Source: Bacteroidales bacterium
GTDB lineage: Bacteria > Bacteroidota > Bacteroidia > Bacteroidales > UBA3824
DNA length: 13,509 bases
Direction of reading: 5' to 3'
Assembly (NCBI GenBank): GCA_017530465.1
Contig: JAFXMJ010000003.1
Location: 1 to 13,509, forward strand
Shown here: positions 1 through 6,314 of the stretch, in pieces
Layout of the letters: each line of letters begins with the position of its first letter
Numbering within the stretch: position 1 is the first letter of the stretch
Position numbers and translations under genes: made by a program
Notes under the pieces: generated by a model
Database searches by the model: none
What the model saw: only the letters and a program-made list of their open reading frames with translations
Told to the model about the DNA's origin: nothing

Positions 1-2
1 CC

Positions 3-1160
3 GTTCCGTCTCCCACCGAATCCAATGCCGTGCCGTTCTCCATCAAGGTTGTAACCGGCAAATCGCTCTCAAAAATCGGTTACACCGACAATGGTATTGT
101 AACTCCGGCGTTCACAACCGATGATGTAAACAATGGTCTCATAATGACCATCAGCAACGGAACAACACCCATCGGCACATTGACATTGACAAATGTTGAT
201 GGCACATTTGAGGGCCCATTGTCTCCCGAACCTGCCGATGGTACAGAACTCACCGCTACAATCGTTACAAACGAAGGTAGCACAACCACCACTTCCATTG
301 TTTCCATCATCGACCTGATGGAGAAATGCGCCCACACATACTCTGGCACATTCAATTACAAGACCGATGACAATGTGATGCTCACCGACGACAAGGCGTA
401 CATCGAAATCATCATGTCGCCCTTGCAGCACGACATCGACCTGAAATTCAATGATGACGTTACACCGCAAAACTTCCCTATGGAAAACGGCTCAGTTTGG
501 ATTGCAGTTGATAACAATACAACATTCACCACCAACTTCACCGGTAAAAAGCCCTGTACCGCTGGCAAAATCACCACAATCAAGCGCGTAGGTTTGGTTG
601 ACCTCGGAATATCCGATGGCACACTGTGGGCTGATGCTAACACTACCGGTGGTAGTGGAACAAATACATCAGAGGGGTGGTACTACACTTTCGACAAAGC
701 CAATGGGTTTAATGGCGAGACAAGCCCCGTCAGTGGTCATTTGACAGTCCCCACGGGCGGTGATTCATATGCACACGGAGATTTCCAAAATCTCTTCGAA
801 GAGTGTTATTGGGTCTGGGATGATACTAAGAAAGGCTACAATGTCTTCAAGTCGAAAGATGCAAGCGACAAGAAGACGGAGTACGGTTCGTCCGAGACTT
901 ACGATGCATCTTCCGACACACACATTTTCCTTCCAGCTGCTGGCATCATAAGTAACGGTTCCCCAGACAAAGTTGGCGAGAGTGGTTTTTATTGGTCGTC
1001 TAATAAGACGTATCAAGGTTCCCCGTATGGTCTTACTTTCAATATGAATGAGGTTCTTCCCACGACCCAACCTTATTATCTACTCGAGTGCGCTGTTCGT
1101 GCTGTTCGGCATCGCTCGAATTATTCTTCCGGTGAGGGACAAGGAGGAGGCGAAGATTAA
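3..1160 (+). CDS. Surface/fimbrillin-like protein with FISUMP (DUF1566-like) C-terminal domain, 5' truncated
   Basis: The frame is open from the window edge, so the true start lies upstream; the GTG at 30 is internal. About 385 residues are visible. Residue numbers here count from that GTG. The N-terminal half is Thr/Asn-rich and beta-strand-like, and the stretch before residue 190 (a KPCTAGKITTIKR-type segment) resembles the end of a fimbrillin-like domain. From about 188 the pattern is that of Fibrobacter-succinogenes-major-paralogous/DUF1566-like domains: VDLGISDGTLWAD (189-201), a W.W..TKKGYNVF block (261-273), IFLPAAG (299-305), SGFYWSSN (318-325) and a final AVRAVRH (355-361). The protein ends in a Gly/Glu-rich tail, GEGQGGGED. 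Such proteins are usually exported and cell-surface associated in Bacteroidales, but the signal peptide is outside the window. Ligand and role are unknown. I am confident of the gene and fairly confident of the C-terminal family; the N-terminal assignment is inference. Confidence 0.8.
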   Translation, partial: VPSPTESNAVPFSIKVVTGKSLSKIGYTDNGIVTPAFTTDDVNNGLIMTISNGTTPIGTLTLTNVDGTFEGPLSPEPADGTELTATIVTNEGSTTTTSIVSIIDLMEKCAHTYSGTFNYKTDDNVMLTDDKAYIEIIMSPLQHDIDLKFNDDVTPQNFPMENGSVWIAVDNNTTFTTNFTGKKPCTAGKITTIKRVGLVDLGISDGTLWADANTTGGSGTNTSEGWYYTFDKANGFNGETSPVSGHLTVPTGGDSYAHGDFQNLFEECYWVWDDTKKGYNVFKSKDASDKKTEYGSSETYDASSDTHIFLPAAGIISNGSPDKVGESGFYWSSNKTYQGSPYGLTFNMNEVLPTTQPYYLLECAVRAVRHRSNYSSGEGQGGGED

Positions 1161-1192
1161 ACGTAGAATCTCCTTTAAATGTTGAATCACTT

Positions 1193-1228
1193 TTCCCGAA
1201 AACTTCTTTTTCCCGAGGTTTTCGGGAA
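1193..1228 (+). terminator. Hairpin after the surface-protein gene, probable terminator
   Basis: An 11-bp perfect inverted repeat (TTCCCGAAAAC at 1193-1203 and GTTTTCGGGAA at 1218-1228) is followed by an AT-rich ATTTTATTATT tract, 32 bases after the stop codon. A smaller alternative hairpin uses TCCCGA (1211-1216) with TCGGGA (1222-1227), so two mutually exclusive folds are possible. It sits between the end of one gene and the promoter of the next, where a terminator is expected. The T tract is imperfect, so termination strength is uncertain. Confidence 0.6.
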
Positions 1229-1252
1229 TTTTATTATTGTCCACGAAAAATA

Positions 1253-1283
1253 TTGCAAATCCCGAAAACTTCCATTATCTTTG
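1253..1283 (+). promoter_or_regulatory. Predicted Bacteroidota-type promoter of the Rpn-like nuclease gene
   Basis: A TTG (1253-1255, -33 element) and TATCTTTG (1276-1283, matching the Bacteroidota -7 consensus TAnnTTTG) are separated by 20 bases, within the usual 19-21 spacing. Transcription would begin about 1290, roughly 20-25 bases before the ATG at 1313. This also argues that the in-frame TTG at 1253 is a promoter element and not a start codon. Confidence 0.6.
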
Positions 1284-1312
1284 CCGTCAAAGAAATTAAA
1301 CTGCAAGATATT

Positions 1313-2218
1313 ATGGCAAACTACATACGATTCGACTGGGCGATGAAACGCCTATTGCGCAACAAAGCCAACCACGTGGTTTTGGAGGGCTTTATGAGTG
1401 TGCTTCTCAAACGTCAGATAAAAATAAAGACGATGCTTGAAAGCGAAGGCAACCAAGAGAATGACACACAAAAGTTCAATCGCGTTGATATGCTCGCCGA
1501 GGCTGAAAACGGTGAGTTGTATCTGTTTGAGATTCAGAATAGTTATGAAATCGACTACTTCCATAGGATGTTGTTTGGCACATCGAAAGTAATCACTGAC
1601 TATCTTGGCAAGGGCGAGCCATACAGCAAGATTAAGAAAGTTTATTCGGTGAATATTGTCTATTTTTCGATAGGGCAGGGCGATGGTTACGCCTATTACG
1701 GCAACACAAAGTTTGTGAATATGAACGATTCCACAGACTATCTCCAACTTACAGCCGCGCAAAAGGAAGCATTTGGCATTTCAGAAGTACATGACATCTT
1801 CCCTGAGTATTTCATTTTCAAAGTCAACAACTTCAACGATTACGCCAAAAGTTCGTTGCAGGAATGGATATCGTTCCTAAAGACTGGAGAGATTCCCGAC
1901 ACCTTCACGGCTCAAGGATTGGACGAAGCCCGTAAAATCCTCGATTACGACAAACTCGACAAGGAAGCCCGTCAAGACTACAATCGATATTTAGACACAT
2001 TGCATTTCAATGCGAGCGTAATTGATTCCAACTGGCGCGAAGGGCATATCGCTGGTCGTGCGGAGGGTCGTGCGGAGGGTCGTGCGGAGGGTCGTGCGGA
2101 GGGTCGTGCGGAGGAGAAACTCGCCATCGCACGCAAGATGCTTGCTGACGGTATGCCAATAGACCTCGTTGCCAAATATTCCGGGCTGACCGAAGATGAA
2201 ATTGTGCCGTCCCATTAG
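1313..2218 (+). CDS. Rpn-like PD-(D/E)XK nuclease ('putative transposase' family) with a tandem GRAE repeat
   Basis: A 301-residue protein. The ATG at 1313 is chosen because the upstream in-frame TTG coincides with a promoter element and because MANYIRFDWAMKRLL fits the family N-terminus (family proteins begin with an FD.A.KRL motif). The nuclease core is visible as RVD (D59), a strand pair, and FEIQ (E73, Q75), the D...ExQ form of the PD-(D/E)XK active site. A long helical region follows, then five tandem GRAE repeats (about residues 248-267), then EEKLAIARKMLADGMPIDLVAKYSGLTEDEI in short form: a helix plus a helix-turn-helix-like end common in these proteins. The family is annotated as Rpn/PDDEXK 'transposase', but it promotes RecA-independent recombination or acts as a nuclease and is not an insertion-sequence transposase; no terminal repeats flank it here. 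In enteric Rpn proteins the C-terminal domain is also made separately as an antitoxin and carries variable four-residue repeats. The gene is intact. Confidence 0.85.
   Translation: MANYIRFDWAMKRLLRNKANHVVLEGFMSVLLKRQIKIKTMLESEGNQENDTQKFNRVDMLAEAENGELYLFEIQNSYEIDYFHRMLFGTSKVITDYLGKGEPYSKIKKVYSVNIVYFSIGQGDGYAYYGNTKFVNMNDSTDYLQLTAAQKEAFGISEVHDIFPEYFIFKVNNFNDYAKSSLQEWISFLKTGEIPDTFTAQGLDEARKILDYDKLDKEARQDYNRYLDTLHFNASVIDSNWREGHIAGRAEGRAEGRAEGRAEGRAEEKLAIARKMLADGMPIDLVAKYSGLTEDEIVPSH
2054..2113 (+). repeat. Five exact tandem copies of a 12-bp unit (GGTCGTGCGGAG) inside the Rpn-like gene
   Basis: The unit occurs at 2054-2065, 2066-2077, 2078-2089, 2090-2101 and 2102-2113 with no mismatches, and each copy encodes Gly-Arg-Ala-Glu. 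The unit is a multiple of three, so copy-number change would lengthen or shorten a charged helix without breaking the frame. Perfect identity at the DNA level, including third positions, points to recent slippage expansion and not to selection on the protein alone. Confidence 0.95.
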
Positions 2219-2278
2219 CGTTTGCGGCATAGATATTGCATTGGAAAAAATGTATTTTGAAAAAAAATCAAAAAATTG

Positions 2279-2321
2279 CGCTAAGATTATGCATATATCA
2301 AAAAAATGTTATACCTTAGCG
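2279..2321. other. Small inverted repeat upstream of the siaC-like gene
   Basis: CGCTAAG (2279-2285) and CTTAGCG (2315-2321) are exact reverse complements separated by 29 AT-rich bases, in the 125-base gap before the siaC-like ATG. The right arm overlaps TACCTTAG (2312-2319), one mismatch from a TAnnTTTG -7 element, but I find no well-spaced -33 partner. It could be an operator or a leader hairpin; chance is also possible for a 7-bp repeat. Confidence 0.3.
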
Positions 2322-2343
2322 GTGAAATTGGAAATCTATTGAT

Positions 2344-2736
2344 ATGGAAAGAATACAGATAAAGCCTGAGACAAATTCGCCGAGGATCGATTTTGACCCC
2401 GTCAATGGTGTGCTCACATTTGAAGGAAAGTCGCTGATGGAAGACTCCGAGTCGTTCTATCTGCCGCTTGTGGAGTGGATCATCAAATATACCGAAAACC
2501 CCTGCAAGGGTACGGTGATCGACTTCAAGTACGACTATTTTAATACGTCGAGTTCCAAGTGGCTGATTACCATTACAAAACAGTTGAAGGTCTTGTACAA
2601 CGCCGACCCGACTACTGTGGTCAATTGGTATTGGCCCGACGACGACATCCTCGAATATGGCGAGGTAATTCGTGACCTTGTTGATATGCCTATCAACATG
2701 ATTGAGGTAGAGGAAGACCCCGATGAGGACATATAA
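2344..2736 (+). CDS. SiaC family (DUF1987) regulatory phosphoprotein
   Basis: A 130-residue, acidic, soluble protein with no signal peptide. It matches the SiaC/DUF1987 family over its whole length: an N-terminal strand pair (IDFDPVNGVLTFEGKS), a helix with LVEWIIKY, and the hallmark YFNTSSSKWL at 65-74, followed by a helix and a short acidic tail (EEDPDEDI). In Pseudomonas aeruginosa, SiaC is phosphorylated on a threonine in the NTSS motif by the kinase SiaB and dephosphorylated by the PP2C phosphatase SiaA; unphosphorylated SiaC activates the diguanylate cyclase SiaD. The equivalent threonine here is T68. The fold resembles STAS/anti-sigma-factor antagonists. No siaA, siaB or siaD is visible nearby, so the partners are unknown and a role in c-di-GMP signalling is not implied. 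The ATG at 2344 is the only sensible start; no strong Shine-Dalgarno sequence is seen, which is normal for the phylum. Confidence 0.85.
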   Translation: MERIQIKPETNSPRIDFDPVNGVLTFEGKSLMEDSESFYLPLVEWIIKYTENPCKGTVIDFKYDYFNTSSSKWLITITKQLKVLYNADPTTVVNWYWPDDDILEYGEVIRDLVDMPINMIEVEEDPDEDI

Positions 2737-2830
2737 TAGGTGGATTGTCAACTTATTATAAAAGTGTGGAGTTTCATTTCTGCGTGTTGGCAACGAGATG
2801 AGGCTTCGCATTTTTTTGTAGTTAGTGGAT

Positions 2831-4666
2831 ATGAATAGCATCCGTTCATTCATTGATGACTTGGAGCGTGCGGGCGACCTCGTGCGTGTGTCGGAGTATG
2901 TAAACCCCGAATTGGAGATTACGGAAATCGCCGACCGCGAGATGAAGAAGCCCGGCGGCGGCAAGGCGTTGCTCTTTGAAAACAATGGCACCCGTTATCC
3001 GTTGATTGTCAATATGTATGGCAGCGAAAGACGCATTGCAAAGGCGTTGTACTGCAAGGACGACCCGAGTGAGAAATCGGAGGAGATGGCGGAATTGTTT
3101 CAGGCATTGTCGTCCCCTAAAAACACCTTTGGCGACAAGCTCAGGACGTTGCCGCTATTGAAAGACATCAGCGGTTATTTCCCCAAAAAGCGAAAGGGTA
3201 GGGGAGTGTGCCAAGAGGTTGTGGATGAGGAGATTGACGTTTTCAGCCTTCCAGTCCTGAAATGTTGGCCATACGACGGCGGCAAGTTTATGACGCTGCC
3301 AATGGTTAACACAATCGACCCCGAGACCGGCATCCGCAATGTCGGTATGTATCGCATACAACTGCTTGACAACAAGACTACTGCGATGCATTGGCACTTG
3401 CACAAGACCGGGGCGCGTCATTATCAGCAGTATAAAAAACTTGGACGCCGGATGCCTTGTGCGATTGTGCTTGGCGGCGACCCTGTGTATGCGTATTGCG
3501 CCACGGCTCCGCTTCCCGACGGCATCGACGAGTATCTGCTCGCCGGTTTTCTGCGCGGCAAGGCTGTCAATTTGGTCAAGTGCCTCACGCAGCCCGAGAT
3601 TTACGTGCCGGAGGACGCCGATTTTGTGATTGAGGGCTATGTGGACCCGCAGGAAGAATTGGTATTGGAAGGGCCTTTTGGCGACCACACTGGATTCTAT
3701 TCGTTGGCGGATTATTATCCGAAATTCCACATCACGTGCATCACGCACAAGAAGGACGCTGTGTATCCCGCGACGATAGTTGGCGTGCCGCCGATGGAGG
3801 ACGCTTACATCTCGCTTGCTACTGAAAAGATATTTAGATTTCCGATAACGATGGCTTTTGCGCCCGAGATGCTGGATTTGCACATGCCGCCCGCCGGTGT
3901 GGAGCACAATCTGACGCTCGTCAAGATAAAGAATCAATACCCGGGCAACGCACTCAAAATCAAGAATGCGATGTGGGGCGCGGGGCAGATGATGTTCAAC
4001 AAGATTCTCGTGGTCTATTCCGGCAACGAGGATTTGAGGGATTACCGCCGGATGTTGGCGGACGCTCTTTCGCGTTTTGAGCCGATGAGGGACGTATATA
4101 TCGACAATGGCGGAGTATCCGACGTGTTGGATCATTCGTCGCGGCGGTTTGCCTGTGGCGGCAAGATGTGCTTGGATTGCACTGGTGGAGTGCAGGCATC
4201 CTTGCCTGCGGATGATAGTGATGGCGGGCAAGGATGCCCGTATTCCAAATACATCCTCGTCGTGCCGGTGATGGACAAGTTGACGCCCGTGAGGAATATA
4301 GCGGAGTTTATGCTGTCGGAAGAAGGTGGCTGTCAGGCGAAGATTATAATATTTGTTGATGACGGACTGCCGTTGGACGATTGGAATCTGGTCGTATGGT
4401 ATGCGGCTGGCAACGTGGATCCGTCGGTTGACTGTTTCGTAATCGACAATGGGCGCGGCGGTTGCCTGTGTATGGACGCCACAGCCAAAACACGTGCCGA
4501 TGACGATTTCAGGCGCGACTGGCCAGAGGTCGTAATGTCGGACGATGCGACGATAAGTAGCGTTGACAACAAAAAAATTGGCGATTTGACGCAGTCGCCC
4601 TCAATTAAATTGAGAAAATTGCGTTATAATAATGGAGCTGTCAAATTTTTTAATTCAAGTAATTGA
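2831..4666 (+). CDS. UbiD family prFMN-dependent (de)carboxylase with duplicated C-terminal unit
   Basis: A cytoplasmic protein of 611 residues from the ATG at 2831 (a GTG lies two codons earlier). UbiD enzymes use prenylated FMN, made by a UbiX partner, to decarboxylate aromatic or alpha,beta-unsaturated acids. Family signatures are clear: IRNVGMYRIQ (168-177, with the catalytic-type Arg at 175), HWHLHKTGARHY, and LEGPFGDHTGFYS (279-291), whose E280 and D285 match the other two members of the conserved R-E-E/D triad; MPPAGVEHNL and VKIKNQYPGNA follow. The usual UbiD end (about 490 residues) is reached near GGKMCLDCT (444-452), but about 155 more residues follow, containing a second, similar unit (AKIIIFVDDG...DDWNLVVWY...VDP...CLCMDAT). 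The length is above E. coli UbiD (about 497). Substrate is unknown: menaquinone (futalosine route), aromatic degradation or another acid are all possible. No ubiX is in the window. Confidence 0.85.
   Translation: MNSIRSFIDDLERAGDLVRVSEYVNPELEITEIADREMKKPGGGKALLFENNGTRYPLIVNMYGSERRIAKALYCKDDPSEKSEEMAELFQALSSPKNTFGDKLRTLPLLKDISGYFPKKRKGRGVCQEVVDEEIDVFSLPVLKCWPYDGGKFMTLPMVNTIDPETGIRNVGMYRIQLLDNKTTAMHWHLHKTGARHYQQYKKLGRRMPCAIVLGGDPVYAYCATAPLPDGIDEYLLAGFLRGKAVNLVKCLTQPEIYVPEDADFVIEGYVDPQEELVLEGPFGDHTGFYSLADYYPKFHITCITHKKDAVYPATIVGVPPMEDAYISLATEKIFRFPITMAFAPEMLDLHMPPAGVEHNLTLVKIKNQYPGNALKIKNAMWGAGQMMFNKILVVYSGNEDLRDYRRMLADALSRFEPMRDVYIDNGGVSDVLDHSSRRFACGGKMCLDCTGGVQASLPADDSDGGQGCPYSKYILVVPVMDKLTPVRNIAEFMLSEEGGCQAKIIIFVDDGLPLDDWNLVVWYAAGNVDPSVDCFVIDNGRGGCLCMDATAKTRADDDFRRDWPEVVMSDDATISSVDNKKIGDLTQSPSIKLRKLRYNNGAVKFFNSSN
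4192..4240. repeat. Nested inverted repeats inside the ubiD-like coding sequence
   Basis: GGCATCCTTGCC (4195-4206) and GGCAAGGATGCC (4227-4238) are perfect 12-bp reverse complements with a 20-base spacer. Each arm is also self-complementary: GCAGGCA/TGCCTGC (4192-4198 with 4203-4209, loop TCCT) and CGGGCA/TGCCCG (4225-4230 with 4235-4240, loop AGGA). The DNA or RNA could form one long hairpin or two small ones. It encodes the loop-like ASLPADDSDGGQGCP between the two C-terminal units of the enzyme. Confidence 0.85.
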
Positions 4667-4724
4667 TAATTTGGCAACTATTGGTATAGGTATGACTAAT
4701 TACAAACCTTAAATACGTACAAAA

Positions 4725-5558
4725 ATGAACAAGAAGTTTTTATTGACAGGCCTTGCGGCGTTGTTTGCGGTGCAGACTTATGCACAGGAGCCGTCGCCAA
4801 TGACAGTTGAGATGGTCAAAGTAGAAGGAGGTGAGTTCTATATGGGCAACAATTATATGAAGAATGCTGCACTTTCAGACGAGGCTCCCGAACATAAGGT
4901 AACGATTCGCTCGTTCAAGATGAGCAAGACAGAGGTTCCATTCGATTTGTTTGACCTGTTTTGTGACGCAACGGGCTGGGAGAAGCCCAAGGACGCGAGC
5001 GGCAGGCGCGGCAAGATTGCAGTTTACAATGTAAGCTGGGAAGCTGCGGTGATGTTTTGCAACTGGCTTTCACGTTGCGAGCGTCTCGACCAATACTACG
5101 ACATCCAGCGCGACAGTGCGTCGTTCAAAGTGACATGCAACGAGAATGCCAAGGGCTACCGTCTGCCCACCGAGGCTGAATGGGAGTACGCAGCGCGTGG
5201 CGGCAAGGAATACAAGCCTACTGTCTATTCCGGTAGCAACGACGTGAAGGCTGTTGCTTGGTGCAAAATCAATTCTCAGAACTCTCCCCACGACGTAGGC
5301 AAGCTCGCTGCCAACGAGGTTGGTCTCTATGATATGTCCGGCAATGTCTGGGAATGGTGCTGGGATATTTACGACAAGAATTACTACAAGACTTCTCCCG
5401 CCAATGATCCCAAGGGTGGAGATAAGGGTACTGACCGCGTTTTCCGTGGCGGCAGCTGGACATCACCTACCGAAGACCTCCGTCTTACCCTCCGTGGACA
5501 CAACGCACCCAACCAGTCGTCTGGCGGCGTTGGTATCAGGCTCGCACAGAATCTGTAA
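4725..5558 (+). CDS. Exported formylglycine-generating-enzyme-fold (SUMF1) protein, catalytic cysteines absent
   Basis: A 277-residue protein with a signal peptide (MNKKFLLTGLAALFAVQTYA, cleavage near 20/21, ahead of QEP), so it acts in the periplasm or on the surface. The rest is a single FGE-sulfatase domain: VEGGEFYMGNN (33-43), EAPEHKVTI (53-61), NVSWEAAVMFCNWLS (102-116), YRLPTEAEWEYAARGG (145-160), GLYDMSGNVWEWCWD (200-214), RVFRGGSWTSP (238-248) and GVGIRLAQ (268-275). True formylglycine-generating enzymes carry a redox cysteine pair near the C-terminus (the YRYRCA-like segment); the matching segment here, EDLRLTLRGHN, has none. It is therefore unlikely to activate sulfatases and is better read as a structural or binding member of the fold, as in GldK-like proteins. 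It lies 58 bases after the ubiD-like gene and 36 before the lipoprotein gene, so the three may be cotranscribed. Confidence 0.85.
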   Translation: MNKKFLLTGLAALFAVQTYAQEPSPMTVEMVKVEGGEFYMGNNYMKNAALSDEAPEHKVTIRSFKMSKTEVPFDLFDLFCDATGWEKPKDASGRRGKIAVYNVSWEAAVMFCNWLSRCERLDQYYDIQRDSASFKVTCNENAKGYRLPTEAEWEYAARGGKEYKPTVYSGSNDVKAVAWCKINSQNSPHDVGKLAANEVGLYDMSGNVWEWCWDIYDKNYYKTSPANDPKGGDKGTDRVFRGGSWTSPTEDLRLTLRGHNAPNQSSGGVGIRLAQNL

Positions 5559-5594
5559 TGGATTTGATTCAATTGTTTAGCTAATAATTAATTA

Positions 5595-6242
5595 ATGCTT
5601 AATACACAAATAATAATAAAAAAGTTTTTTTTATCTGCGTTCCTATGTGGAATGCTTGCTATGACAGGTGTCTTTATGACATCTTGTGGCGATGATGACG
5701 ATGACGAAGACAATCAGAGTGGTCAATCTGCTTCGGCTACTGCGCTGGAAGGCACATGGACGAGTGACGAAATGGTTCTTGAGGGTGCTGACAACAACTT
5801 TGAAGGTTTGACCCCCGAAGAGGCTGCGCAAATGGAAGCATTCGCAAACTCGAAGATGAATGATGTCATCAAGGGTTGTGTCACCCTCACGTTCAAGGGC
5901 AACAAAATCTCTGGTACGGTGAAAGAGTTCACCGCTGAAGATATCAAGGAAATGATGAGAGGTTCAGTTGGTGACTTAATCGACGTTCAGGGAATGGAGG
6001 AATTCTTTGGAGAGGGCGATGATTTGGTTGATGCCATGGGTTTTGATTATGGCGATGATTTCGACTTCCCCGATGATGCCACATTTGAAGTCAAAGACAA
6101 CAAGATTGTGGTGACCTACACAGAAGATGGAAAGACTACAACTGATGACATGGCTTACGAACTCAAAGATGGCAAGCTTTACATTACGACTGAAGAAGAC
6201 GGTCAGAAGACCACTATTGTATTTGTAAAGAAGTCTAAGTAG
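5595..6242 (+). CDS. Acidic surface lipoprotein with lipocalin-like beta-rich domain
   Basis: A 215-residue protein. The signal peptide is type II: a basic/hydrophobic N-terminus, then MTSC with the lipidated Cys at 31. It is followed directly by GDDDDDEDN, an Asp-rich stretch of the kind that directs Bacteroidota lipoproteins to the cell surface. The mature part is strongly acidic. It opens with LEGTWTSDEMVLEG (51-64) and later has TLTFKGNKISGTV, TFEVKDNKIVVTYTEDGK and YELKDGKLYITTEEDGQKT, a series of strand-turn-strand units like those in the lipocalin-like lipoprotein families common in Bacteroides. A central helical segment (EAAQMEAFANSKMNDVI and EDIKEMMRG) interrupts the strands. I do not recognise a specific family or ligand. 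It is probably the last gene of the ubiD-like group, since a strong terminator follows 24 bases after its stop. Confidence 0.75.
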   Translation: MLNTQIIIKKFFLSAFLCGMLAMTGVFMTSCGDDDDDEDNQSGQSASATALEGTWTSDEMVLEGADNNFEGLTPEEAAQMEAFANSKMNDVIKGCVTLTFKGNKISGTVKEFTAEDIKEMMRGSVGDLIDVQGMEEFFGEGDDLVDAMGFDYGDDFDFPDDATFEVKDNKIVVTYTEDGKTTTDDMAYELKDGKLYITTEEDGQKTTIVFVKKSK

Positions 6243-6265
6243 GTAGTAATTCGAGTTTTGGTTTT

Positions 6266-6302
6266 AAAAAAGCGTTCCTGGACATTCCAGGGACGCTTTT
6301 TT
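6266..6302. terminator. Bidirectional rho-independent terminator between convergent genes
   Basis: AAAAAAGCGTTCCTGGA (6266-6282) pairs with TCCAGGGACGCTTTTTT (6286-6302) around a CAT loop, with a single T-G wobble. A runs on the left and T runs on the right let it act in both directions. It lies between the lipoprotein gene (+) and the 3' end of the hybrid regulator gene (-), terminating both. Confidence 0.93.
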
Positions 6303-6314
6303 TGTGTAATATGA

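Noticed and set aside
1253..1312. Longer N-terminus for the Rpn-like protein from the TTG at 1253
   Set aside because: The TTG coincides with the -33 element of a well-spaced promoter, the extra 20 residues do not fit the family, and an ATG at 1313 gives the conserved N-terminus.
1161..2343. Insertion sequence around the 'transposase' gene
   Set aside because: No terminal inverted repeats or target-site duplication flank the gene, and the protein is an Rpn-type PD-(D/E)XK nuclease, not an IS transposase.
2737..2830. Promoter for the ubiD-like gene in the 94-base gap
   Set aside because: TTTTTTTG near 2811-2818 is one mismatch from the -7 consensus, but the start of transcription would fall almost on the ATG and no well-spaced -33 element was found.
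3155..4231. Long minus-strand open frame (about 358 codons) opposite the ubiD-like gene
   Set aside because: Its translation is rich in Arg and His with no recognisable domain, and it lies wholly opposite a gene with clear family motifs; it is a codon-bias shadow.
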